A stretch of 32,545 nucleotides of DNA, from NCBI GenBank assembly GCA_021108435.1, contig JAIOQY010000053.1, positions 1 through 32,545 of the forward strand. Reading direction: 5' to 3'. Within the stretch, counting starts at the first letter, position 1, and the number at the start of each line of letters is the position of its first letter. Of the stretch, positions 8,181 through 16,822 are shown piece after piece. The notes beneath the pieces are model-generated. The model worked only from the letters and a program-made list of their open reading frames with translations. It did no database searches and was not told the DNA's origin. The position numbers and the translations under genes are program-made. Origin of the DNA: Candidatus Aegiribacteria sp. Lineage in GTDB: Bacteria > Fermentibacterota > Fermentibacteria > Fermentibacterales > JCC-6.

Positions 8181-9482
8181 ATGAAACTTACAGCAATATC
8201 AATCCTGTTATTGATCAGTATTCCTGCCGGTGCGATAACTCTGCAGGAGGCAATTGATATAGCCCTTGAAAACAGGGGCGATGTCGAATCCGCTCAAATG
8301 ACATATGAAAGCGCGGTATGGGAAAGCAGAAACGCGGATTTCTGGTTCCTGCCCAGTATAAACGGGCAATTTGCTATCCAGAAGAATTACGACATCCAGG
8401 AGATGAACATTCCCGGAATGGGTAGTATTCCAATGGGAACGGAGTACAGTTCTATTGCAGGAATCTCGATCAGCATGCCTCTCATAGTACCACAGGGTAT
8501 GGCGGGGGCAAGACTTGCGTCCCGCTCAGAGGATCTATCCATGCATCGGTCCAGAGCAACCCGCATGGACGCGATTGTGCAGGTTATGAGCGCTTTTTAC
8601 GGTGTACTCCTCGCTCAGGAAATGTCTGATGTGTCTGAGGAGGCTCTTTCAATATCTGAGGAGGGTTATGAGCTTGCATCTCTCAGATATGAAGCGGGTA
8701 CTATCTCAAGATTTGAGCTGCTTCAGAGTCGAGTCGCCTGGGAAAACAGACTGCCGGATATGATTTCTGCTGAAAGTGCTCTTGAAAACGCGAGAGCAGG
8801 ATTCGCGGTAGCTCTCGGTCAGGATAACGAGAAAGTAGCGTATATTGAGGGACAACTTGATGATGAACCGGATATTCTGCTTCCTGAGACACTGAATGAA
8901 GCACGAGAGCTTATGATGACGCAGAATCCGGATCTGCAGGTTGCCGAGCAGATGAGGCTGCTGGGTGATGCCGGAGTTGATATGGCGAGAGCCGCGTTTT
9001 TTCCGAAACTGGTTTTCCAGACCGATCTGAACTACCAGGCGGCGAGAGATGATATCAGATTTGTGGCAGATGATTACGAAAGGAACCTGACAGCGTCTAT
9101 TGCATTACAGATACCCCTGTTCAACGGGTTATCGGATATCTCAGATTACAATTCAGCTCGAGCCTCCCGGCTTTCGAATGAGGCATCTGCACGGAGCCTT
9201 GAACAGGTTGCCGAGCTTTCGCTTGTCCGGGCCTGGAACAATCTTGAAGCGGCACAAGAACGTGCTGCAGCAACTGCATCAACTGTAGAACAAGCTTTTG
9301 AGGGTTCTGAAATCGCTGGAGTTTCGTTTGAAGCAGGAATGATTACGCGCCTTGAAATGGATCAGGCCTTCCTTGCTCTAACTTCATCCAGAACAAATCA
9401 CGCATCTTCTCTCTATGAATTGAGGATGTCAGAAGCTGAGTTAATGAGAGTAACAGGAATGATGGAAGGATATATCAGATGA
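8181..9482 (+). CDS. TolC-family outer membrane efflux protein
   Basis: 433-residue outer membrane channel component. A signal peptide (MKLTAISILLLISIPAGA) is followed by the family opening ITLQEAIDIALENRGDVESAQ. Two repeats of long helices with beta-barrel strands follow, e.g. ARLASRSEDL, ELASLRYEAGTISRFELLQSRV and, in the second half, FEAGMITRLEMDQAFLALTSSR. The (Y/F)EAG-I(S/T)R-E pattern in both halves marks the internal duplication of TolC proteins. I start at ATG 8181, 4 bp after the tetR stop, because the frame from 8145 lies inside tetR and lacks a signal peptide at its start. It overlaps the adaptor gene by ATGA. Confidence 0.92.
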   Translation: MKLTAISILLLISIPAGAITLQEAIDIALENRGDVESAQMTYESAVWESRNADFWFLPSINGQFAIQKNYDIQEMNIPGMGSIPMGTEYSSIAGISISMPLIVPQGMAGARLASRSEDLSMHRSRATRMDAIVQVMSAFYGVLLAQEMSDVSEEALSISEEGYELASLRYEAGTISRFELLQSRVAWENRLPDMISAESALENARAGFAVALGQDNEKVAYIEGQLDDEPDILLPETLNEARELMMTQNPDLQVAEQMRLLGDAGVDMARAAFFPKLVFQTDLNYQAARDDIRFVADDYERNLTASIALQIPLFNGLSDISDYNSARASRLSNEASARSLEQVAELSLVRAWNNLEAAQERAAATASTVEQAFEGSEIAGVSFEAGMITRLEMDQAFLALTSSRTNHASSLYELRMSEAELMRVTGMMEGYIR

Positions 9483-10558
9483 AGAAGTTATTGTATACCG
9501 GAGCTGCAGCAGTGATCCTTGCAGGTGTATTCCTGTTAGCCAGATCCGAACCGGCAGAGATAGTAGAGGAGGAACGTCCGTCATCAGTTTCCATACAGGT
9601 TGTTCAATTGACGGATATCTCCAGTACCGCATATGCCAACACCCGTGTGGAAGGGCTTGATGAGGCGCTGATCTATGCGCTTTCGCCCGGTAAAGTGGAA
9701 GAAGTTCTGGTTTCTGAAGGTGACAGTGTCATTGCGGGTCAGAGACTTGTCAGATTGAATACTGATCAGCAGGCAAGCGCGGGAACAGCAAGCGCATTTG
9801 CCGGAATAAGTTCGGCCAGCGCAAACGTTGATAATGCGGAAAACAACTATGAGAGACTTCAGTCTCTATTTGAAGCTGGTGCTGTAAGCCTTCAGCAGCT
9901 TGAAGGGGCGGAAGCAGCACTTGAATCGGCCCGAGCTCAACTGAGCCAGGCCAGAGCAGGATATACTCAGGCAAGAACCACAAGAGACAATTCCTGGATC
10001 ACCGCTCCATTCGATGGTCAGGTCGGGAGAATATGGGCAAGACCGGGCAATTCCGCTGTAAGCACTCCTCTGCTCTCCATTTCGAATAATTCCGCCATTG
10101 TAGCCAGGATACTTCTGCCGGAAGAAGACCTTCTTGAGCTTGAACCCGGGCTGCCCGCCTATATCACTGTAAACGCTCTGGACAATGAATCCTTCCCCGG
10201 GGTCGTAGTATCCGCTTCATCGACTGTGGATCAGGTCAGCGGGCTTGTTCCTGTGGAAGTTCGCTTCGATGATACAGGGGGCAGACTCCGTCCTGGAATG
10301 GCAGGAAGGGTGGCTGTTCTGACCGAAACAGTGGCGAACACTATATCGGTTCCCGAAAGCGTTCTCAGAAGAACTCATTCTGGTTACCAGGTTATTGTAA
10401 TCGAGAATGGCCTTGCTGTGATCAGAGATGTAAGCACCGGCATCTACAGTGATGGAATGGTTCAGATTACGGATGGGTTGAATGCCGGTGATTCTCTCAT
10501 TATTCAGGGTCAGACCATGCTTCAAAACGGTTCGAAAGTGGAAGTGGTGAATCGATGA
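9479..10558 (+). CDS. RND efflux membrane fusion (periplasmic adaptor) protein
   Basis: 359 residues. An N-terminal membrane anchor or signal (LLYTGAAAVILAGVFLLA) is followed by a barrel-sandwich (lipoyl) half LSPGKVEEVLVSEGDSVIAGQRLVRLN. Next comes a coiled-coil hairpin (~95-165, with NNYERLQSLFEAGAVSLQQLEGAEAALESA) and the second lipoyl half ITAPFDGQVGRIWARPGNSAV. Beta-barrel and membrane-proximal domains complete it (PVEVRFDDTGGRLRPGMAGRV). It bridges the inner membrane RND pump and the TolC channel. The start overlaps the tolC stop (ATGA), and the end overlaps the RND start in the same way, a sign of translational coupling. Confidence 0.93.
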   Translation: MKKLLYTGAAAVILAGVFLLARSEPAEIVEEERPSSVSIQVVQLTDISSTAYANTRVEGLDEALIYALSPGKVEEVLVSEGDSVIAGQRLVRLNTDQQASAGTASAFAGISSASANVDNAENNYERLQSLFEAGAVSLQQLEGAEAALESARAQLSQARAGYTQARTTRDNSWITAPFDGQVGRIWARPGNSAVSTPLLSISNNSAIVARILLPEEDLLELEPGLPAYITVNALDNESFPGVVVSASSTVDQVSGLVPVEVRFDDTGGRLRPGMAGRVAVLTETVANTISVPESVLRRTHSGYQVIVIENGLAVIRDVSTGIYSDGMVQITDGLNAGDSLIIQGQTMLQNGSKVEVVNR

Positions 10559-13500
10559 GCCTTTCAGCACTGTCTGTCAGGAGGCGTGTCGCATTCCTGA
10601 TGCTCTTCATCGCTCTTCTTGGAACCGGGATATTCGGATTAACACAGCTCGGTGTTGATATGTACCCGGATATGGAATTTCCAATGATCATGGTTATGAC
10701 CAGTATGGATGGCGCAGGACCGGAAGAGATGGAGAACCTGGTAACGGACCTGGTGGAACAGGCTCTTGCAAGAGTCACTAATGTCAAAGAAGTTTCCTCA
10801 CGATCCCTTACAGGACTCAGCATCGTTACTGCTGAATTTACGTGGGGACACAGTCTGGAGCAGGCCGAGACGGATGTTCGGAGACAGCTTGACTGGTTCG
10901 AGGGATATCTTCCCGAGGATGCGTCCGATCCCCTTGTATTCCCGCTCGATCCAAGTATGCAGCCGATAATGTATCTGGGCTTTAGCAGCGAGAATCTCAA
11001 CGATTTTGATCTCAGGACAATCGTTGAAGAAGAAATAGAACCGCTTTTCAGCAGACTGGAGGGTGTCGGTTCCGCTGTTACCCAGGGAGGGCGTGTACGT
11101 CAGATCAGAATAGAAGTTGATCCCGCATCACTTCAGGAAACGGGTCTGAGTATATCACAGGTCGTCGGAGCGTTGGGTATGGTCAGGAACAATACTCCTG
11201 CGGGTTATGTCGATGCCGGCGGAATGAATATGAACATCAGGGTTGAGTCTGCCTTTCACGATATGGAGGAGATCGAGCAGCTCGTCGTTGGCTGGAACGC
11301 AGGTTCACCGGTTCTGTTGAGAGATGTAGCAGATGTGATCGACGGCGAGGCCGAACTGAAACAGTACGTGCGGTTCAATGGCCGTCCTTCAGTGTCCTGC
11401 TTTATCAATAAGAGATCCGACGCGAATACTGTGAATGTGTGCAGAACACTCAGGAATGAACTTGAGGAAATAAGTGGAAATTATGGTGATCTTCTTACAC
11501 CCGCAGTACTCTGGGATCAATCAGAATTTATCGAGCAGTCCATAAACAATCTGGGAACCACCGCTCTGGAGGCATGTATTCTTGCTTTCCTCGTTCTGCT
11601 CTTCTTCCTCCGATCCTGGAAGAGCGCTTCTATTGCCGGGATATCCATACCTCTATCGGTTTTCGTCACTTTCGCGATGATGCATTTCACGAATATCCAG
11701 TTGAACATGATCTCGCTTGCAGGTCTTGCGCTCGCAATCGGAATGCTGGTGGATAACGCGATTGTCGTACTTGAGAATATTTTCAGGCACAGAGAAAGAG
11801 GAGAATCCCCATGGAATGCTGCGGTCAAGGGCGCAATGGAAGTATCCACAGCGATAACCGCTTCGACTCTAACAACTCTCGCCGTGTTCATACCGATTCT
11901 GTTCGTTCCGGGTATAGCGGGAATGCTCTTCAAGGAAATGGTGCTGACCATTACATTCAGCCTGACTATTTCACTGTTCGTCGCATTGAGCCTTGTCCCG
12001 CTGATTACTTCGTGGACGAAGAATCTCGTACAGGATCATAAACCGAAGAGTCTGGCAGGCAGGATTGGCACATTGATCAACAGGCTCGAATTCAAGTATA
12101 AAATATGGGTAACCTGGGCTGTGAATCACAAGAAGACGGTTCTATTCAGCACGGGGGGAATGTTCCTGCTTTCCATCGTTATCATAGGCCAGCTTCCTTC
12201 GGAGTTCTTCCCTGATTCCGATGATGGAATGTTAAGCATTGATCTTGAAGAGCCTGTCGGTACAAGTCTCGAAACGACCAATGAGATGATGAGGGCACTT
12301 GAGGATTCAGTCACTTCAATAATCGATCCTGATGATGCTATCGCTTTCTACGCTTCGGCGGGGCAGGGTGAAGGCATCATGGCGATGTTCGGCAGCAGTG
12401 GCTCCAATACGGCCTCAATCTTCGTAAGATTGACACCGGCAAGTACACGGAGTACTTCCATGTTCGAGTATCTGGACAGAATCAGGGAGGTTCTTGATCA
12501 GATGCCGGGCATTGAGTATTCAACGGAAGCAGGGATGAGCGTTCTGTCCGGATCCGCAATCGAAATAGATCTGTATGGAGATGATCTGAACAGTCTCTAC
12601 GCGAAAGCCGAGGAGATCAAGGAAGCACTTGGATCCATCGAAGGCGTTGTTGATCCGACGACCACAATGGAGGATCTGATTCCGGAATACACTTTTGTGC
12701 CGGATCCGGGAAGACTGTCGATGCTTGGTTTATCTTCGACCGGTATAGCGACAGATATCAGTTACGGATTCATGGGATCGAACGCGTCGATCTTCAGGGA
12801 AGGAGACCGGGAATACAATATCTTCGTTCGATATCCCGAACAGTTCCGCGATTCGCGAGAGGATATCGAGTACGCTACCGTCCTGGGAAGACCGTTCACA
12901 TCCTTCGGAACGCTGGAGCAGCGGTTAGTATCAAATACTATTACCAGAAAGAATCAGGCCAGGATGGTTACGATATCCTGCGATGTCTCAGGGAGATCGC
13001 TGGGAGCGGTTGCGAATGATGTATCGATTATGATGGATAACCTGGAGCTTTCAGAATTCAGATACGAAACTGGCGGGGAGATGGAGGATCAGAAGGAAAC
13101 CTTCATGTATCTGGGTATCGCTATAATTGTCGCGGCCGCGCTTGTCTACATGGTCATGGCGGGGCAGTTCGAATCCTTCCTCGAACCATTCATTATCTTC
13201 TTCACTATTCCGCTGGGTTTCATCGGGGTAGTGCTGGGGCTTCTGGTAACGGGTACAACGCTTTCAGTGATGGCGCTGATTGGTATGCTCATGCTCGTGG
13301 GCATTGTGGTCAATAACGGCATAGTGATGATCGATTATGCCAATCAGCTTCGCAAAGCGGGCAGGGAAGTTAAGGTGGCAATCGTCGAGGCATCAACCAT
13401 CAGAATGAGACCCATCATCATGACGGCGGCGACCACAATACTTGCCATGTTCCCGCTTGCGCTGGGTATTGGCGAAGGGGCTGAGAGCTGGGCTCCGATG

Positions 13501-13617
13501 GCAGTTACAATAATCGGTGGACTGGTTGTTGCCACCGCGCTGACCCTGATCGTTGAACCCTGTATCTATGTGCTGTTTGGCAGCCGAAAGGTTTTCAGGA
13601 ACAGAAAAGAAAACTGA
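10555..13617 (+). CDS. RND-family (AcrB/HAE1-like) multidrug or solute efflux permease
   Basis: 1020-residue inner membrane proton-driven pump. The first membrane helix is at ~10-30, followed by the porter region beginning LGVDMYPDMEFPMIMVMT. The central block of helices carries GMLVDNAIVVLENIFRHRE. Asp400 is kept, but its neighbour is Asn401 where AcrB has a second Asp, as is common in non-proteobacterial HAE1 pumps. The second block has MVMAGQFESFLEPFIIFFTIPLGFIG and LVGIVVNNGIVMIDYANQLR. Full length for the family. It is the last gene of the tetR-tolC-adaptor-pump operon, with a 4-bp overlap to the adaptor. Substrate unknown. A hairpin terminator follows at 13632-13655. Confidence 0.95.
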   Translation: MSLSALSVRRRVAFLMLFIALLGTGIFGLTQLGVDMYPDMEFPMIMVMTSMDGAGPEEMENLVTDLVEQALARVTNVKEVSSRSLTGLSIVTAEFTWGHSLEQAETDVRRQLDWFEGYLPEDASDPLVFPLDPSMQPIMYLGFSSENLNDFDLRTIVEEEIEPLFSRLEGVGSAVTQGGRVRQIRIEVDPASLQETGLSISQVVGALGMVRNNTPAGYVDAGGMNMNIRVESAFHDMEEIEQLVVGWNAGSPVLLRDVADVIDGEAELKQYVRFNGRPSVSCFINKRSDANTVNVCRTLRNELEEISGNYGDLLTPAVLWDQSEFIEQSINNLGTTALEACILAFLVLLFFLRSWKSASIAGISIPLSVFVTFAMMHFTNIQLNMISLAGLALAIGMLVDNAIVVLENIFRHRERGESPWNAAVKGAMEVSTAITASTLTTLAVFIPILFVPGIAGMLFKEMVLTITFSLTISLFVALSLVPLITSWTKNLVQDHKPKSLAGRIGTLINRLEFKYKIWVTWAVNHKKTVLFSTGGMFLLSIVIIGQLPSEFFPDSDDGMLSIDLEEPVGTSLETTNEMMRALEDSVTSIIDPDDAIAFYASAGQGEGIMAMFGSSGSNTASIFVRLTPASTRSTSMFEYLDRIREVLDQMPGIEYSTEAGMSVLSGSAIEIDLYGDDLNSLYAKAEEIKEALGSIEGVVDPTTTMEDLIPEYTFVPDPGRLSMLGLSSTGIATDISYGFMGSNASIFREGDREYNIFVRYPEQFRDSREDIEYATVLGRPFTSFGTLEQRLVSNTITRKNQARMVTISCDVSGRSLGAVANDVSIMMDNLELSEFRYETGGEMEDQKETFMYLGIAIIVAAALVYMVMAGQFESFLEPFIIFFTIPLGFIGVVLGLLVTGTTLSVMALIGMLMLVGIVVNNGIVMIDYANQLRKAGREVKVAIVEASTIRMRPIIMTAATTILAMFPLALGIGEGAESWAPMAVTIIGGLVVATALTLIVEPCIYVLFGSRKVFRNRKEN

Positions 13618-13631
13618 TCCGGATCTGAAAA

Positions 13632-13655
13632 GGGGAAGGGCAAATGCCCTTCCCC
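13632..13655. terminator. Hairpin terminator between convergent RND and secreted-protein genes
   Basis: GGGGAAGGGC and GCCCTTCCCC form a perfect 10-bp stem with an AAAT loop. On the minus strand it is followed by TTTT, fitting termination of the 13683-14357 gene; on the plus strand the 3' flank is AAAGA. A near-identical hairpin with a compensating base-pair change follows paralogue 4 (17580-17603). Confidence 0.75.
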
Positions 13656-13682
13656 AAAGATCAGCAAATCGAATCAGCCGGG

Positions 13683-14357
13683 CTAGAAGAGTGTTTTGAT
13701 GTTAGCCCATGTGCCGGATTCTAGTGCCCCAGAACCATAGAAATCAAAGAATGCATCGGTATTTTCACCAAATGCAGCATCAGATCTTACCCATACACCG
13801 GAACCATCATTGTACCAGGTGTAACTGAGTATATACCAGTTACCAACAAGCATGAAGCAGTTGTCAACAACATCAGCCTGTGTTTCCATCCAGTAGTGTG
13901 TTCCGATTGTAAGGTCCGGATGTGTATCAGCTGGGTTAATGTCACAGGTGGTTTCGTAGATGTCAAAGCCCCAGTTTGTATCGCCTGTGAACTCGTTTGT
14001 GCAGGGGACTGGCTCGGACCATACATCGGTTGAAGTGTTAGGGTCGGAGTCGCCATTGTCTTCCGAGAAAACGATATTCATGGTCGAGCCCATGCCGCCG
14101 GTCCAGATCATCCAGACAACGATTGATTCCACATAAGCATCAAGGCCGGAAAGTACGAAATCATCGCAGATCCAGCGGTCTCCGGCACCGTAGTTGCTGT
14201 ATCCGTTGACAAGCTCGGCAAAAGTGTAGGTCTGTGAGTATATAAGACCGTCAATAGCGACCGGACCGTTGCGTTCAGCATGACGAGGACCGAGTTCGGC
14301 ATCGACCGCAAAAGCTGAAGTCGCTACAATGATAAGTACAAATACGAACAGTTTCAT
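13683..14357 (-). CDS. Secreted beta-rich protein, paralogue 1 of 4
   Basis: 224 residues with a clear signal peptide (MKLFVFVLIIVATSAFA) followed by VDAELGPRHAE. The mature protein is rich in aromatic and acidic residues with blocks shared by all four paralogues: IDGLIYSQTY, YSNYGAGDRW, DDFVLSG, VVWMIWTGG, MNIVFSEDNGDSDPNT, HYWMETQADVVDNCFMLVG and WYNDGSGVWVRSD, ending DIKTLF. The 'DDF-L … I-V-W' pattern resembles secreted beta-sandwich domains of FCB bacteria, but I cannot name a family. There is no C-terminal sorting domain. I start at the second Met (14357) because AAGGAAAGG lies 6 nt upstream. A promoter at 14399-14427 and the terminator at 13632-13655 make it a single-gene unit. Confidence 0.85.
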   Translation of the reverse strand: MKLFVFVLIIVATSAFAVDAELGPRHAERNGPVAIDGLIYSQTYTFAELVNGYSNYGAGDRWICDDFVLSGLDAYVESIVVWMIWTGGMGSTMNIVFSEDNGDSDPNTSTDVWSEPVPCTNEFTGDTNWGFDIYETTCDINPADTHPDLTIGTHYWMETQADVVDNCFMLVGNWYILSYTWYNDGSGVWVRSDAAFGENTDAFFDFYGSGALESGTWANIKTLF

Positions 14358-14398
14358 GATTAACCTTTCCTTCACCCCTTAACTCCCTACCTGAAACA

Positions 14399-14427
14399 AC
14401 AATACCGGGAAGGCTCTTTCCTGTCAA
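14399..14427 (-). promoter_or_regulatory. Promoter of secreted paralogue 1
   Basis: On the minus strand TTGACA (14427-14422) and TATTGT (14404-14399) are 17 bp apart, about 42 bp before the start codon. A short dyad (GGAA…TTCC) lies in the spacer. The same arrangement is found before paralogue 2. Confidence 0.55.
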
Positions 14428-14870
14428 CGATACTTTCCTGTGGGATACCGTACTTTCAGGAGGAAGAGCATCAACCCTGCGATGGGCTTCCCGTCCAGCA
14501 TGGCCAGAAAGAGCTGGAGCAGGTTCGGTCGAAGTTCGCGAATGTGCTCCAGATCTGAGATAGAGGAATACATGGCTTCGCAGATGGTGAACCCGTTGTA
14601 TAAGAGTGCAAACTACATAGATTCGTCAGGCAGCCTGCGGTAGACCGGCATGGGCTGAGCTATGAAGGCCTCCTTCAAACCATCCGCTCGGCACCAGGAG
14701 ACGAAGGAGGCGACCGAAGCGTCCGCTATTTCCAGTCCTGTATAAGGTGCAAGTATGAATCCGCCTGAACTTGCTCCAGCAGGACTTCTGTAAACACTGT
14801 CGATTATCGAGCCGGGGAGAACGGAGACAAGTCTCCCGTCACGGTAGAACATCAGGTGCCTGAAATCGAA
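14424..14870 (-). pseudogene. Broken GNAT/FemAB-like acyltransferase remnant
   Basis: On the minus strand one frame reads FRHLMFYRDGRLVSVLPG, …YRSPAGASSGGFILAPY, …CRADGLKEAFIAQPMPVYRRLPDESM, then an in-frame TAG at 14615-14613. It continues in the same frame with FALLYNGFTICEAMYSSIS, EHIRELRPNLLQLFLAMLDG and KPIAGLMLFL until a TGA at 14426-14424. This resembles GNAT/FemAB-type acyltransferases ('HL…dG.lvsvLPg…yrSpaGaSfGGf' and 'A.ldG.piAG'). It is much shorter than those proteins, lacks both ends and seems to have lost its middle. The terminal TGA lies inside the -35 box of the flanking paralogue promoter, so the fragment ends exactly at a duplication boundary. Family assignment is from motifs only. 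Confidence 0.6.
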
Positions 14871-14879
14871 TCAGCCGGG

Positions 14880-15554
14880 CTAGAAGAGTGTTTTGATGTC
14901 ACCCCAAGTGCTTGATTCAAGTGCCGTCCAATCCCACCAGAGGTCGAAGAATGCATCGGTATTTTCACCAAATGCAGCGTCAGATCTTACCCATACACCG
15001 GAACCATCGTTGTACCAGACGTAGCTGAGTACGCTCCAGGTTCCGACAAGCATGAAGCAGTTGTCTACAACATCAGCCTGGGTTTCAAGCCAGTAATGTC
15101 TGCCGACTTGAAAGTTTGGATATGGACCTCCATCGATTGCACAGGTGGTCTGGAAGACGTCGAAACCCCAGACTATCTCGCCAGTGGGGTAGTTTGTGCT
15201 GGGAACAGCCTCGGCCCATATTTCGATTGCGGTGTTAGGATCGAAGTCACCATTGTCTTTCGAGAAAACGATGTTCATGGTTGTGCCCTGAGCACCGGTC
15301 CAGATCATCCATACAATGATGGCATCCACCATGGTATCGGGACCTGCAAGTACGAAATCATCGCAGACCCATCGGTCGCCGGCACCGTAGTTACTGTAGG
15401 CGTTCATAAGATTGGCTAAGTCGAAGGTCTGTGAGTAAACAAGGCCGTCAATACTGACCATGCCGGTGCCCTCGGCGTGACGAGGCCCGAGTTCGTCATC
15501 GACCGCAAAAGCAGAAGCTGCCGCAATGATAAGCGTAAACGCGAACAGTTTCAT
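14880..15554 (-). CDS. Secreted beta-rich protein, paralogue 2 of 4
   Basis: 224 residues, signal peptide MKLFAFTLIIAAASAFA. It has the shared blocks (GPRHAEGTG, YSNYGAGDRWVCDDF, MIWTGAQGTTMNIVFSKD, HYWLETQADVVDNCFMLVG). It differs most from copy 1 in the segment around EAVPSTNYPTGEIVWGFDVFQTTCAIDGG and near the end (DLWWDWTALESSTWGDIKTLF). The ATG at 15554 has GAAGGGAAGG upstream. Its 3' end abuts the acyltransferase remnant and it lacks the hairpin terminator that follows copies 1 and 4, so read-through into the remnant is possible. Two conserved Cys may form a disulfide after export. Function unknown. Confidence 0.85.
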   Translation of the reverse strand: MKLFAFTLIIAAASAFAVDDELGPRHAEGTGMVSIDGLVYSQTFDLANLMNAYSNYGAGDRWVCDDFVLAGPDTMVDAIIVWMIWTGAQGTTMNIVFSKDNGDFDPNTAIEIWAEAVPSTNYPTGEIVWGFDVFQTTCAIDGGPYPNFQVGRHYWLETQADVVDNCFMLVGTWSVLSYVWYNDGSGVWVRSDAAFGENTDAFFDLWWDWTALESSTWGDIKTLF

Positions 15555-15595
15555 GATTAACCTTCCCTTCACCCCTTAACTCCCTACCTGAAACA

Positions 15596-15625
15596 ACAAT
15601 ACCGGGGATGGCCCCGTTCTGTCAA
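15596..15625 (-). promoter_or_regulatory. Promoter of secreted paralogue 2
   Basis: TTGACA (15625-15620) and TATTGT (15601-15596) are separated by 18 bp on the minus strand. The spacer contains the dyad CGGGG-CCAT-CCCCG, different in sequence from the dyad in the copy 1 spacer. The leader to the ATG is nearly identical to that of copy 1. Confidence 0.5.
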
Positions 15626-15714
15626 ACCCCCGGTGAATGCTGAAACTCGTTTCTCATTTTACTGCACATCTGTCTTTCAAACCAGGCATAGCGACAGTGA
15701 TAACAGATACACCA

Positions 15715-15743
15715 TTGACCCCTGAGGAATATACATGTAAATT
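15715..15743 (+). promoter_or_regulatory. Possible promoter of the propeller-like gene
   Basis: TTGACC (15715-15720), 17 bp, TAAATT (15738-15743), with the ATG 23 bp further and a GGAAGGAA ribosome site between. The -10 match is only 4/6. Confidence 0.35.
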
Positions 15744-15766
15744 CCGAGTGGAAAGGAAGGAAATAT

Positions 15767-16789
15767 ATGAGAATTGTGTTACTGCTTGTTCTGCCGGTGA
15801 TGGTTGCAGTCTGTCTGTCGGATCCAGTTCTGGACCGTACCATTACCGCTCCTGACGGCGATATTACCGGTCTTGGCTACGGAGAAGGATATCTCTGGGC
15901 AGTCGACAGGACCTCCGAGACTATCTACAAGCTGGACCCACTTACCGGTTCTGTTGAGAATTCCTGGGTCTGCACACAGACAGGTTCAAGGATTCCCACA
16001 GGTCTTGCCTACGTGAATAATTACGTATATGTCTGTGCCGGTACTGCGACCGGAACTGATACGTACGGCTACAGGTACTCTTCAAGTGGAGCATATGTCA
16101 GCAACTTTGACATGGACTGTTGAGGCAGTGATCTGGACCAAAAGGTTTTTGGTCTTGCTTCCGGTTCGAATGTTCTGTACGGTGCAGGGATCGATACCCA
16201 GACAATGAAAGAGACCGTTGAGAGATACAGTGTTTCAGGCACACTTCTTTCAGGACCCTATCTATTCCAGCCTATCGGTCTTCCTGTGTTCCACGATATC
16301 GGCTATCTGGATGGAGACATCTGGTACGCCTGTGATAATTCCGATTCTCCAATAAAGGCTTTCAGCACATCAGGAGCGCTTACGGATTATATCTGGAACA
16401 ATGTTGTTCCCGCTGCCCACGGACTCTGCTTCGAAGACGAGCAGTACCTCTGGGCCAGCAATTTCTATACCGATGAGCTGTACAGGATAAATCTGAATCC
16501 TACCGGGATCGAGGGAGAAGACATACAGCCTGCTCCTGTTCTTTCACTGGTCTCCAGTGTCAATCCGTTCAGCGCTACTGTGACCATACAGGGAACCGGC
16601 TTCTCCGATGCTGCTGTCCTTGAGATATTCGACATAATGGGCAGAAAAGTGTATACAGCCTCATTCAACGGTGCCCACACATGGGCCGGTATCGATATGA
16701 GCGGTAATCAGGTGCCTTCAGGAACCTACACCGCTTTTGTCAGCGACGGGCTTTCGGGAGGAGTATCCCTCAGAATGCTTCGCCTGTAG
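15767..16789 (+). CDS. Secreted propeller-like protein with C-terminal sorting-type domain, interrupted by an in-frame TGA
   Basis: One 340-sense-codon frame with a single TGA at 16121-16123. Part 1 (15767-16120) has a signal peptide (MRIVLLLVLPVMVAVCLS) and propeller-like repeats (ITGLGYGEGYLWAVDRTSETIYKLDPLTG, PTGLAYVNNYVYVCAG), ending SNFDMDC. After the TGA the same frame continues without a break as GSDLDQKVFGLASGSNVLY, with further repeats (IGYLDGDIWYACDNSD, HGLCFEDEQYLWASNFYTDELYRI). A FlgD/type IX-like C-terminal domain follows (SSVNPFSATVTI … FDIMGRKVYTA … VPSGTYTAFV). A separate start at 16205 has no ribosome site. Either a recent nonsense mutation broke the gene or the TGA is read through; see the hairpin at 16136-16154. 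TGA is an ordinary stop elsewhere in the window. Confidence 0.75.
16121..16154 (+). other. In-frame TGA followed by SECIS-like stem-loop
   Basis: After TGA (16121-16123), GACCAAAA (16136-16143) and TTTTGGTC (16147-16154) form a perfect 8-bp stem with a GGU loop (16144-16146). There are 20 nt between the TGA and the loop. Bacterial SECIS elements are described as having a loop 16-37 nt after UGA with a G in its first two positions; both hold here. The reading around it would be Cys-Sec-Gly. No Sec machinery gene is in the window. Confidence 0.35.
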
Positions 16790-16822
16790 GATTTCATCCT
16801 GCTGCCATGATCTTTAAAATAT

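Larger units (their letters stand above)
13666..14427. repeat. Repeated unit, copy 1 (secreted paralogue 1 plus promoter)
   Basis: The segment from AAATCGAATCAGCC through the coding region to the -35 box (TGTCAA on plus) matches 14863-15625 at an offset of 1197-1198 bp. The non-coding flanks on both sides are included. This shows a segmental duplication, not just a related gene. The two copies have diverged in coding sequence. Confidence 0.75.
14863..15625. repeat. Repeated unit, copy 2 (secreted paralogue 2 plus promoter)
   Basis: Matches 13666-14427 including the 3' flank AAATCGAATCAGCCGGGC and the upstream leader (CCTTAACTCCCTACCTGAAA and beyond, to TGTCAA). Unlike copy 1 it does not carry the GGGGAAGGGC hairpin, because the homology begins just inside it. 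Confidence 0.75.

Noticed and set aside
11740-11778. Missing second Asp of the RND proton relay as a defect
   Set aside because: Asp-Asn at this place is common in HAE1-type pumps outside Proteobacteria, so it is not evidence of inactivity.
14440-14643. Plus-strand open frame across the acyltransferase remnant
   Set aside because: It is the antisense shadow of the minus-strand remnant, which gives recognisable protein motifs.
16121-16123. Genetic code with TGA as a sense codon
   Set aside because: TGA ends several intact genes here (tolC, the adaptor, the RND pump, the C25 peptidase), so the code is standard and only this one TGA needs explanation.
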